A stretch of DNA of 64,000 nt. It comes from Theristus sp. LFF4_11. Lineage: Eukaryota; Nematoda; Chromadorea; Monhysterida; Xyalidae. Below the pieces are notes generated by a model. It worked only from the letters and a program-made list of their open reading frames with translations. It was not told the origin of the DNA and did no database searches. Every line of letters starts with the position of its first letter. Position 1 is the stretch's first letter. The DNA is taken from contig JASANC010005802.1 of assembly GCA_030248135.1 (NCBI GenBank), positions 1 to 64,000 on the forward strand, written 5' to 3'. This document shows, piece by piece, positions 1 to 12,004 of this stretch. The position numbers and the translations under genes are program-made.

Positions 1-1272
1 ACAGATGTTTAAAAGGTTGCTTTTATTGATTAATATTAGCGAAATGCTGTTTCGTTAACGCTATTCGTTCGATTTGGACTGGTGTCATATTGACGCAAAT
101 ATACTTTGGCTGACGCAAAATTTTTTACTCGTTTGCGCCAATTGACGCAAAAAAATTTGACGAAAAAAACTGCGGAGTCATTCGGCAGGCGCTTGCATAT
201 CAAATGTGGTTCTTCGGACTCCCGGATTGATTTGGCACAAAGATTTTCAAAATAAAAAAAAATATTAAAAACATAAAAATGACGATTTTAGGTTTTTAAA
301 CAACGCCACGTTACGCAACGCAACAACGGTTGGCACGTTTTATGATATTCCGCTCCAGTTAACCAACTCAAGCGTTGCGTGCAACCAACCAACCCTAATC
401 GAAATTTTTTAAACTTTGAAAAAATTTTAATCGGAGTTTTTTGATTGGTATTCATATTTAAAAATTTTGAAAAAATGATTTTTGATTTTCGATCAGATGA
501 TGCTTGCAATAAAGTCGTTGTAGGTTCCTAATCCTAAATCTAATCCTAATCCTAAGCCAAGCCTTTTTTATAAGGTGAAAAAGGATCAAATTGGTTTTCG
601 CATTTTTTTCTTTCCTGTGTTAAAGAGGAAGAGGACCACCTCCACCGTACATGTACTTTTAAATATGAAGCCGTACGGAGTTTTTTTAATTAATTTTTAT
701 TTTTTAATCAATTAATTAAAAAAATTAAAACCGAATTTTTCCCGTTGAAATTGCGGAATGTTCGAATGTCACAAAAATAAAGAAAACCAACCTTGAAATT
801 GAAATTGTATATTCTTCTGGATCTGGAAATGCGACACAGAAAGTGACTTTATATATTTTTTTGCCTGGAGTTTTTTGTGTGGTTGGAGTGGAATGGACTT
901 TGTTGTTTGTTTTTGGCAGAATTTTTTTGACAATTTCAACTTTCAGGTCTATATTTTATAATCTATCTAGATCCAGATATTGTGGCAAATCCAGTCCCCG
1001 TACCATACAACCAGAACCTTGATTTGAACACTGACCGACCCGACACCCCCGGGCCCGGGCGCAGCGCAGTCTACAAAAGCATGATGGTGAACAAAAGTAA
1101 GTTTTGTTCGACATAGCGAATAAGCGAATTTTGTTTCTTTATACATCTTGAAAGTGATTTTTATTTTTCAGCAAATTTTGTTTGCAATAAGTTGTAGGTA
1201 GGTTTCTGGACTTAATCCTTTCCTTCCCAAAAACTAGGTTCAAAGTTTTGTTTGTTTTAGCTCGGTTTCAAC
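1..1272. repeat. Repeat mosaic at left edge
   Basis: I see no gene here. Positions 170-304 hold a fragment of the AGGGTTGTTAAA element family that is better preserved at 32496-33209: the stretch with CGCTTGCATATCA and TGGTTCTTCGGACTCC matches. Positions about 470-680 and 1130-1230 are diverged copies of a dispersed repeat that carries short CCTAAT-type runs and recurs at 1306-1533, 1985-2200, 42262-42492 and 51620-51800. The rest is A/T-rich simple sequence. Confidence 0.6.
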
Positions 1273-1972
1273 CATAGTTGTTCCAGAGCCGAGGGCTTGG
1301 GGGGGGCCGATTTGTATACATACTTAAAAGTGATTTTTTTGATTTCTGATCAGAGGTTGCTTGCAATGAGTCGTTGTAGGTTCCTAATCCTAAACCTAAT
1401 CCTAATCCTAAGCCAAGCCTTTTTGATAAGGTGAAAATGATCAATTTAGTTTTTGCATTTTTTTCTTTCCTGTGTTAAAGGGCAGGGGCCACCGCCACTG
1501 CACATGCACCTGTTTTAATAATGATGCATTACGGGGGGGCCGATATAGATAGCTGGAGCAAATTTTCTAGATAGATAGATAGCTGGAAAATTTTGGGGGG
1601 GCCGCGGGGGGGGGCATGTGACTTTGGGGGGGGCCGGTCAAAATTTTGAAATTTGATAGATAGATAGCTAAAATGCTAAAAAGCTATAAAAACAGCAAAA
1701 TAATGCTAAAAATACACTAAAAATCAAGTATACACGCGTATTTTACCTAAAATTAGCGAAATTTTCAATAATTACGAGCAAAAATGGTCAATTTTGGTCA
1801 AAAATTGACTCATTTTATGTCTTCGAAGACAAAAATTTTCAGATAGATAGCTGGCTGAGAAAATTTTTTTAGATAGATAATAGCTGAGCCGAAAAAACCT
1901 GTCTGATAGAGATAGATTCGAAAATTTTTTGGGGGGGGCCGGCCCCCCCAGGCCCCCCCTAGAACAACTATG
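1273..1972 (+). mobile_element. hAT-like MITE, copy 1
   Basis: A non-autonomous DNA transposon with inverted ends CATAGTTGTTCCAG and CTAGAACAACTATG. It is flanked by a perfect 8-bp direct repeat GTTTCAAC at 1265-1272 and 1973-1980. An 8-bp duplication is typical of hAT-superfamily insertion. The body is A/T-rich with GATAGATAG runs and several G8-G9 tracts and has no transposase ORF. It is 700 bp long because a ~228-bp dispersed repeat (1306-1533) lies inside; without it the length is ~470 bp, matching the other copies (473 and 479 bp). Confidence 0.85.
1306..1533 (+). repeat. Dispersed ~230-bp repeat nested in MITE
   Basis: The segment from CCGATTTGTATACATAC to ATGATGCATTACG recurs almost unchanged at 42262-42492, where it interrupts a different MITE family. 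It contains the run CCTAATCCTAATCCTAAGCC and no ORF. Its class is unknown; no clear inverted ends are visible. Confidence 0.7.
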
Positions 1973-1980
1973 GTTTCAAC

Positions 1981-2761
1981 AAAGTCGTTGTGTAGGTTCT
2001 TAATCTTAAGCATAATCCTAATCTTAATGAAGTCGTTGTAGGTTCCTAAACCTGATTCTAAACGAAGCCTTTTTAACGAAGCGAAGTGCCGACATTGTCA
2101 ACTTTGACTGTTTTTGGTGAAGGAATGAAATATTGGGATCAGGGATCGGTTCCAGCTCCGGTTTAGCTTTGTAGTTTTACGAATGAGACATTTTGACATT
2201 TAATGTAGAATACGGATAGCTTGCGGCATAGTGGTCCCAAAGTTGGGGTGGGTGGGTGTGGGCCGGACGATTTAGATGGCTGGAGAAAATTTTTCAAATG
2301 TGTGGCTGCAAAATTTGTGGGTGGTGGGATTGGATGATCAAAATGTTGCATAATTATAATTGGACAGATTGCCAGCTAAAACGTAGAAAATCAATAAATG
2401 AAACACAAGCTTTTAAACACACAACTTTAAAATCAGCTATAATTTAGTGTGAAGATTTTCGATTCGAGCAAAAATGATCAATTTTGGTCCAAAATTGGTT
2501 TATTCTGTGTCTTCTTCGAAGATAAAAATTTTCAGATAAATAGCTGGCTCAGAAGTTTGTTTGGATCATAGTTGTTCTAGGGGGAGGGGCTGGGGGAAGC
2601 ATTTGCTTGAGTTTTCGGTAAGCAAAATTCAGCTGTTCTTATTTTTTAGCGTGTCTGCTATTTATCTACTTTATTTCAAAATTTTGATCGGCCCCCAAAG
2701 TCACATGTTCCCATTTTCAATTGCGACACAGATCATTACGTGTGTTTATTACTTTATTCAG
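1981..2761. repeat. Degenerate repeats upstream of the MKK gene
   Basis: Positions 1985-2200 resemble 51620-51800, sharing GGGATCAGGGATCGG and CTCCGGTTTAGCTTTGTAG. Positions about 2230-2700 are diverged pieces of the CATAGTTGTTC element, with one end recognisable near 2568. A 5' exon of the following kinase gene should lie somewhere upstream of 2762, but none could be recognised here. Confidence 0.5.
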
Positions 2762-4641
2762 AGCGAAACGGGCCGAAGATCTCGAAGATCTCGCAGCCGG
2801 ATCGACCGCCGGCTGCGGCGACGCCGCCGTTGCAGTTGAGCGACTCCATAAACACAGACTTTGGCGGGCGCTTGGATCACGAGGTGCACGTCGATGTTGG
2901 CTCCATTCACACCGTGCGCGAATTGGGACGTGGGGCGTACGGCATTGTGGAGCTTGTAAAGCACGTTGAATCTGGCGTGAATTTTGCAGTGAAGGTACGA
3001 CATCAATGAATCGACATCGGTGTTGTGTTGAAAAACTCGCTGTTTGGTCTTGATGCACTCTCTGACTCACCAGCTTGTAATTTTTTAAAATTTCGCTAAT
3101 TTTAGGTAATATAGGTTTATATTGTTTTGTGTTTTTTTTTTTTGTGTTTTTAGACGTTCTGATTGTCTTGTATTGTTGTTGGGCTTGTGGGCAATAACAG
3201 TAGACCATTTTGTGTCATGAAATGCAACCCGGTGTACCCTCGCGTGCACAGCGCATTCACGTGACCATCAACGACGAAGAGCAACGCCGGATGCTGGTGG
3301 AGCTGCAGGCGAACATGCTCTCGATGCAGTGTGCCTATCTGGTGCAGTGCTTCGGTGCGTTGTTCCGTGAGGGCGACGTGTGGATCTGCATGGAGCACAT
3401 GGACTCCAGTCTGCACAAGCTCTATCGCATCGGCATCGACTACGAGCTGCCGCTGCCCGAGACGGGCATGCAGAGGATTGCGCTCTGTGTACGTGCCACG
3501 GCCACTCTTTGCGTCGCAGTTTGCTTGCTCGATCTTCATCTGCACCTGCAGCACTCAATGAAACTCAGCCCAATTTACTGAACATAAATGGCTTATCGGG
3601 TACACTCGTTTTGTTTTGCTCGCGGTCCCGGAAGTCGGATCAGCCAGCAGTAGCTTTAACGGTACCGAAAACCAAGGTTTCCAATTGTGTGCAAGCCTGC
3701 TCCTTCCATGCCACAACAAATAAACTTTACCACAGTTGAAATCAACGTGTTGTTCACCTTCTTGCTAGACATTACGTGGTCTTGACTTCATGAAGCGCGA
3801 GATGAAACTGATGCATCGTGACGTGAAACCGTCGAACATTCTTGCGTCGCGGAACGGTGAAGTGAAGCTCTGCGACTTCGGCATCTCAGGTCATCTGACG
3901 AATTCGGTTGCGAAAACGATAAACGCGGGCGCAAAGCCGTACATGGCGGTTCGTTAAATCTCGAAAAACTAATTCATGTCTTCAATTAAACCATGTTTGC
4001 TTGTTTTTGACAGTTTATTGCGCGATATCGAGATTTCAATTTTCAGCCGGAACGAATCGAGGGCGAACACCGCGACAACTACGACGTGCGCGCGGACGTA
4101 TGGAGTCTAGGAATCAGTTTGGTGAGTTTTTCAATTGTTTTTTTGCCACACTCAAATGAAGAACAAAATGAATTGAATCAATCGTTTGCTGAATTGGTGG
4201 CGCAGGTTGAAATTGCGACCGGTGATCACCCATACAGTTGTTGGAAGACACCGTTCCAGCAGCTGAGAGAGGTCGTGCAGTCGCCGTCGCCAAAACTGCC
4301 CGAAAATGACCGCTTCAGTCCGTTGTTTCAGGAATTTGTACAATTATGGTTGGTCTTCGAAAATACTTTTCGTTTTTCTCAGATTTGGTTTTCTTTAAAG
4401 CTAATTGGTGCATGTTTTTTGTTGTCGAATAGTTTATGCCGATTGAACTTGAGCTTTATTCACATTCTTCAGCTTGGAGAAGGACTACCACAAACGTCCG
4501 CGCTACGATCTGCTGCTCGAGCATCCGTGGGTGAAGGAGGCCGAGAAACTGGAGCCAGCCGAGTTCGGCATGTTTGTTGGCAATTTGCTGGACATTGCCA
4601 CGCAGAGGGGCCAGGACCTCGCTGCAGTCGCATCTCCTTGA
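2762..4641 (+). CDS. MAP kinase kinase, MKK3/MKK6 type (5' end not found)
   Basis: A dual-specificity kinase of the p38 pathway. Exons: 2762-2994, 3252-3488, 3769-3948, 4047-4121, 4206-4348 and 4473-4641, with matching phases. Visible motifs are the glycine loop GRGAYG, the ATP-binding lysine in [18 protein letters not shown], the catalytic HRDVKPSN, the DFG motif in [13 protein letters not shown] with the two activation-loop phosphosites, KPYMAPERI, and SLGISL in subdomain IX. The phospho-acceptor spacing SVAKT is that of MKK3/6 and differs from MEK1/2 (SMANS) and MKK4 (SIAKT). The exon at 2762 follows a good acceptor (ACTTTATTCAG) and starts in phase 1 with RNGPKISK, which resembles the N-terminus of vertebrate MKK6. 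An upstream exon with the ATG is therefore missing; it may be short or lie in the repeats. The stop is at 4639-4641. About 345 residues are visible, close to the family length. Confidence 0.9.
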
Positions 4642-5684
4642 TTGTTCTGATAAAAGCTCGGTCCGCACTCAACGTTGGCTACTTTTGTGTGTCAACCGGT
4701 TGACACAATTCGATTGTGTGTGAACTGCTTTTGGATGGGCGTGCGCTTTTGTTCTATTGTACACTCTTCACAGATTATTTGCATTGCATTGTTCGCTTCA
4801 ATGTGATTTGTTAGCGCAACTGGAAAACCAAATTTCTTGATCAAGTCAAATTACGATTGTTCTAAATTGCTGTCCAAAAAAGTTTTTAACAATTTTGTAA
4901 TGTTGTCTATTTTGTAGAAATTTTGTGAATTTCTTGAACGAAAGTTATTCCATCATATTGATGTCGTAGCATACGTTTACTCAAGCTTTGATTACAGGTA
5001 ATATGGCCATTGATTGTTATTCCAGAGTTTTAGAGTGAAGTTGTTCATTTGTTGTGAATGTGATTGATAAAATGTTGCGTGTTTTTTTACTGATTCTTTC
5101 AGAAATTCAGTTTCTTATGACTCAATGACCTTTTTACTGAAATTCCATGTTCAAAAAAGATTTGTTTGTTTCTAATGTTAAACATTGGTATGCACATTGT
5201 ACTTCTGTTTGCTTTCATATTTCGTTGTGCTCTTTTCTCTTTTTCACAGTGTTCCCGTGTTTGTCTCAACGACGATGGTCGTTAGGTCGAGCAGTCTGCA
5301 TTGTTCGCTGGTTAGTTGCGTGTTTTACAAATCACGGTGCAACAGCCAATCAATCTCAGTCATTCAACGCAATAATTTTCTTTTTTTGAGTTTTATTGCA
5401 GATTTTTGGACTTGATTAATTCAATTGGTCTTTGGGACAACGTTGAGAAAACTGTTCTTTTGGAGATTACACGTGGAAATGTTGTGTCAATTACAAACAG
5501 CTTCAAAGCCGATGAAATGTGTTTTGTGTGCCTGATTTCGTTGTTTTTGTACGTTACCGCTGATTTATCCTTTTTTGTTTCCTAGACTTCTCTCTTTATT
5601 TCAAAAATAGTACCATTGCACTATTGAAAATTTGTTTCGTTTGTAATTCACAGTTTGCATTGGTTGTACGAACAGCGCAATCTA
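4642..5684. other. Intergenic, A/T-rich
   Basis: The start of this stretch is likely the 3' UTR of the MKK gene. Short open frames occur on both strands, but none has a recognisable product or convincing splice borders. I see no repeat or RNA gene. Confidence 0.5.
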
Positions 5685-6410
5685 CTGGGTGTTTCAGCAG
5701 TAGTGGGTAGGTGTTTGACGCGTTATTTCTCGAGATGTGTTGAACCATATTCAATAAAATTTTAAACAGTTGTTCGGGAAAACTAAACTTAAATGTGTGA
5801 AAATTTTCAGAGAAATTCACTCACCTGCACACGAATGTCAGAGTAAAACACAAAAACATTGAATTCAGCACGCAACACTCAGCAGCTTGTTTGGCACCGG
5901 CGCCAAGCATAGCTTGTATACAGCCGAATCGTTGCATGCATGAATACGAAATGTTTTGTAAATCAGATTGGTTTGTTTTTTCATATTTATCGGCTTTTGG
6001 AACGTGCCAGACCTGCGTACACGCGCGAGAAGGCGGTTTTGGCCGTGACGGATAGGTGCAAGCGATGCATTGAGGCTCATGGTGGACATTTTGAGAAATT
6101 TGACTGTTGTCGTTGTTGTTAATGTTTGCTATTATCGCCACACACATTTTGAAGTGTCCGTTTGAATGAGTGCATTGAGTGTCGTCCTTTGTTGTCCGGT
6201 GGTATCGTGTGATCTGGTATTTCCTGGTCCATTTTTGAAATTTGTGTTTGCTTTGTCATTCGTGTGCAGGTGAGTGAATTGGTCTGAAATTTTGCGCAAA
6301 TCTAAGTTAAGTCTTCCTAAACAACTGTCTAAAATTTCGTTAGAAATGGTTCAAATACAACTCGAGCAATAACGCGTCAAACACCTACCCACTACTTCTG
6401 AAACACCCTA
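5685..6410. mobile_element. Foldback element with TGTTTCAG-type ends
   Basis: The left arm (GGGTGTTTCAGCAGTAGTGG, then GGTAGGTGTTTGACGCGTTAT) is repeated inverted at the right end. The arms match imperfectly over about 170 bp, reaching the shared CTGCACACGAATG segment. A TA precedes the left end and follows the right end, which suggests Tc1/mariner-type insertion. The core has only short ORFs. A related solo arm lies at 7866-8155. Confidence 0.75.
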
Positions 6411-6732
6411 TCCAGTAGTGCGTTTGTGTAAGTGCGTGGAAACTGAGTGATCGCTTTGAAATGGCTGCCCAACGTAAATTATATGATTCGGTGACCGTTG
6501 ATTTTTGTTTTGTTCTTTTTATTTCGGGTGAATAAAATTGTGGACTCTCGAAGGCACAGTTTCCGGATTTATTTCATGTCGGTTTCTTTCGCTGCTTTAT
6601 TATTTTGCAGTTACATTGTATATATCCCACTTTGGTTTTGACCTGTGCTTGCACATCGCTTGATTGTCCATTCTGAAGAATGTATTAAATGCGTGCGGCA
6701 CGTCACATCAATTCTCGTGTTATTGCTTACTA
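6411..6732. other. Short spacer between two foldback elements
   Basis: A/T-rich spacer with no supported gene. Confidence 0.4.
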
Positions 6733-7339
6733 CAGTGGCGGCCAAAAGTGTTGGAACGCTGCGCGCGTGTGTGCGCGTCTGTAGCGCGTGTGTATCATCA
6801 GGCTCACAAACGCTATTATAAGAATCCCATGCTAATTTTTTTTTGTTTTTGTGATTACTGAGTGTATCTTATACACTAATAATAACTATCCGCAGGTTTT
6901 TTTTGCTGAAGCATACATTTATTGGACAAATACCGAACATTACAACACACCTCCATTTGGCAGTAAAACTGTTTCAAAATTATTTGGCAAGAAAACATAG
7001 AGGAATAAACAATACAACCCGACTGGAACCCGAAACATGAACGCAATACACGTCTGTTAGATAATTCAAACAGTTGTGTTGCCAATGATTTTGAATCAGT
7101 TTTACTACCGGTCATATGCAATGGAGGCGTGTTGTAATGTTCGGTATTTGTCAAATAAATGTGTGCTTCAGTGAAAAAAACCCTGCGAATAGTGTACTAA
7201 ATACACTCAGTGGTCTAAAAACAAAAAAAATTAGCATGGGATTCTTTTATAGCGTTTGTACGGCTGATGCAACACACGCGCAATACATCGCATACACGCA
7301 CACACGCGCGCAGCGTTCCAACACTTTTGGCCGCCACTG
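6733..7339. mobile_element. TA-flanked foldback MITE (CAGTGGCGGCC ends)
   Basis: A 607-bp element whose ends are CAGTGGCGGCCAAAAGTGTT and its reverse complement, flanked by TA at 6731-6732 and 7340-7341. The inverted repeat continues imperfectly for about 250 bp per arm: 6880-6990 is mirrored at 7080-7205 through the shared TACCGAACATTACAACAC and its complement. Nearly the whole element can fold into one hairpin. TA target choice and CAGTGGCGGCC-like ends fit the Tc1/mariner group. There is no transposase ORF. Confidence 0.88.
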
Positions 7340-7341
7340 TA

Positions 7342-7865
7342 TTGTGGATCGTTTTTGGGGCGCCACTCCCGAGTTGAACGGTCCGTTGTCGTTCCACCGA
7401 CGCTCGGTGTGGGTTCCCAAAGTTGTCCCGTACCATCTGTTGGTCGACTCTGAACGGCCTCCCGTACGGTCGACGTGCCGATGTCCAACATTACGGGATT
7501 GTGGATTATTGAGTTACAGTTTTGAAAGAAATAAATCAATAAATAAATATTCTTTGTTTGTCAGACTTGAGGCGGAACGTGTAATCTACACTGGCACCGG
7601 AGTACCAGCAGCACGTAACCGGCCGTAGTCTTTCGTCGCCCAAACGCCTTTGAGTCAGGCGACTTTACGTATCCGCCTATCCGTCCTGTGGAGGTCTGCG
7701 GCCACGCAACTCCAAACCCCAAACAAGACAAAGTCTTTACTTTATTCAAGAACTTTTATTGTTTGGGTATTCGTACTTGAACACATGTTAGAGAACATAA
7801 ACTGACCTTGTCGCGGATTTTTGCAATTAGTTTTTTTGCGTGCACACAGAACGCACGTCGTTCTA
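7342..7865. other. Intergenic sequence
   Basis: A moderately G/C-rich stretch (7342-7740) with open frames on both strands. No family was recognised and no splice-consistent gene model could be built. Confidence 0.4.
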
Positions 7866-8155
7866 CAGAGTGTTTCAGAAGTAGTGGGTAGGTGTTTGAC
7901 GCGTTATTGCTCAAGTTGTATTTGAACCATTTCTAACGCAATTTTAGACAGTTGTTTACGAAGACTTAACTTAGATTTTTTGTACAAAATCTCAGACCAG
8001 TTCATTCACCTGCACACGAATGACAAAGCAAAACACAAAAAAAGTTTCAAAATTGGACCAGGAAATAGATCACTCGATGCCACCGGACAACAAAGGACAA
8101 CGATCAATGTAAACATTCAAAAAAACGCTTCAGAGTGTGTGTGGCGATAACAACA
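7866..8155 (-). mobile_element. Solo arm of the 5685-6410 foldback family
   Basis: Begins with TACAGAGTGTTTCAGAAGTA and follows the reverse complement of 6130-6410 at moderate divergence, including the shared CACCGGACAACAAAGGAC and GTGTGTGGCGATAA. No second arm was found downstream, so this is a truncated copy or a solo end. Confidence 0.75.
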
Positions 8156-9690
8156 ATCATCAACATGTTACAGCGCCATCCAATCGCTGCTTTCAGTGCA
8201 ACCTGTTATTTTCCTAATTATTTGGTTTATTCCAATCATAAGTGGAAAGTTTTTGCGCCACAGACGTTCTTGGAATCGGTTTACGGTATTGTTTGCACAT
8301 CCAGACGTGTGTCAGTCTGATTGAAACAACAAACAACAACAACAGTCTCAAATTCTCAGAAACGATCTGGGTGTTATGACTCGCCGGGTTACTATAAAGT
8401 CAACAACGCATCCCATCAAGTGCGCATTTAAAAGCATGCCACCGTTATTGATATTATTCGGATTACAAGTTCAACATAAAATCACTTGGTTGCAACGTCG
8501 TGAAGACTGCTTCGTGAGAATGAAACGCATAAACCCTCTGGAAATGCGTTGATGAAATACTATGATCTAACATCACAACAACATCTTGCATACATGTTTT
8601 GGTGCGCCCCCACCAAGTAACACCAACAGATGCAGTCGCCTTTTGAGCAGAAAATGCCTACAAGAACAGAAAAACGTTGCTAAACGTACACCGTCCCGTA
8701 CGCTGAACGCTGAAAATGACGAGGAAGCTTCTGGACATTACACCTCAGCTTCAGCACAAACTACCCAAACAACACAAATGATGGCCATTTCTTTTGCAAT
8801 GCTCCACCGTTCGTTCAACTTTCTATCTACCTTAAAATAACTCTCGATTCGGCCGAAAATCCAGTTCTCTGCTCTGGGCATGTACTTTACGCACAAATTG
8901 TACGCCGTCCGCTACACACAACAAGAGGCGAAGAAATTCGAAACGCTGCTGCAACACAAAGCGACAACAACATACACACAATGCAGATGATATTCGTCAG
9001 TGACAGTGTAATACTATTGTGTGTGTGTCTCTTTCAGAAGGCAGCCACAGACGCCGATAGCACCGCCGAAGCAGTCAGCGATTGTCCCGGAATATTATAA
9101 TCTTGCTCCGTGGAATTGACGCGCTGCCACACAACAGCAGAGACGCGTTGAAAATCTGCGGCAAAAGGTGTACGCACTACGCAAGCATTCGCCAGTGAAC
9201 GAGACAACGGCAACAGCGCATTTTACAACAACACTGGAATATTGTGTGAAGAATGGCAACGAATGCAAGCAGCGTTTTCGCGGCAGCTAACACCGTTGAG
9301 ATACAGCTGTGGCTGGCTACTGTGGTACACGGCTGTGTGCAACGCGCGTGCACGAAGCAGATGGCCAGAGTCGACTTCTGAGAAACACGAGCATCGCACA
9401 CGTCTCACACATCCACTGCGTGTTTGGAAACGCTGCTGTGCAGCGATACGCAGAATACGCAAGCTAGTTTTATCCAGCAACAAGGCATCAGCTCTGTGTA
9501 ATATGCGCACATAATAACGCTCACCAGTGGCCAACCAGTGACTGCTCGTTAGCCGCTTCGTTGTTTCGGTGTTGCCGCTCGCGCCCGCCGCATTCTCAGT
9601 CTTCAGTCCGAGATTCAGTTTCATTCTGCCGTTTCGTTGTGCTCAGTGCGCCCTGCCCAGACTTTGAGTCTAAACATCATACTCTTCATT
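8156..9690. other. Actin upstream region with coding-like stretches
   Basis: G/C content rises between about 8580 and 9660. One frame after a possible acceptor near 8863 reads FSALGMYFTHKLYAVRYTQQ and stays open to a TGA at 8987. A second frame near 9040-9115 reads TPIAPPKQSAIVPEYYNLAP. They look protein-like, but I could not join them by a legal splice and recognise no family. They may be exons of an unannotated gene, or chance. Confidence 0.3.
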
Positions 9691-9696
9691 CACTTG

Positions 9697-9933
9697 GTGA
9701 GTCGGCTAAACTCTCGTTTTAGTCCAGTCAAATTCTATTGTGAACACTTTTACCTTTTTACCTGTAAACTCTTTTTGTATTATTTCCGTAACTTTTAATA
9801 TCACTTTTTCCAAATAATGAAAAACGTTATTTTTACTTAGCACTGAAGAAAAGCGTGGAGTCACTGTATAGAATGTTCATACTTTTAAATGAGGTTAGTA
9901 CCACTGCAACCAACTGCCTGTTCACCATTTCAG
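9697..9933 (+). other. Probable 5' UTR intron of the actin gene
   Basis: A strong donor (CTTG followed by GTGAGT) at 9697 and an acceptor CACCATTTCAG ending at 9933 would remove 237 bp. This places a non-coding first exon upstream and leaves a 39-nt leader before the actin ATG. A leader intron is common in animal actin genes. The transcription start was not located. Confidence 0.55.
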
Positions 9934-9957
9934 GCTTAGTATCTCCGTTGCTAGTAA

Positions 9958-11713
<1,756 letters not shown>

Positions 11714-11998
11714 ACGCACCGTCAGAAGCAAAACCAACCGATCGCCAAACAACAACAACAACATTTCGCAATCTTTTACTGCAACAAACGTTTTTTTTCT
11801 TCGCAGCGTTCAATTTTTGTGTCCACATTTTTTTCGCGCGTGGACTGCGGACAGACTATGCCAGAACAATTGCTGATATGCCACAACAGTTTTTTTGTCT
11901 CTCAAAACAGTCTCTTGGCGTTTGGATGACGATTTTACACACGCGATATATAGCGCAAAATGATTATTTTTAATTTATTATTAAACTACCGCACTACC

Positions 11999-12004
11999 AA
12001 TAAA
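11999..12004 (+). terminator. Candidate actin polyadenylation signal
   Basis: AATAAA lies 286 nt after the actin stop, in an A/T-rich 3' UTR. It is the first canonical signal I noticed downstream. Confidence 0.5.

Noticed and set aside
3268..3558. Long ORFs antisense to the kinase exon
   Set aside because: They mirror a well-supported exon with known kinase motifs; the antisense frames are shadows of codon bias.
9223..9624. 133-codon - strand ORF upstream of actin
   Set aside because: No recognisable features, no splice support, and it overlaps the likely actin leader region.
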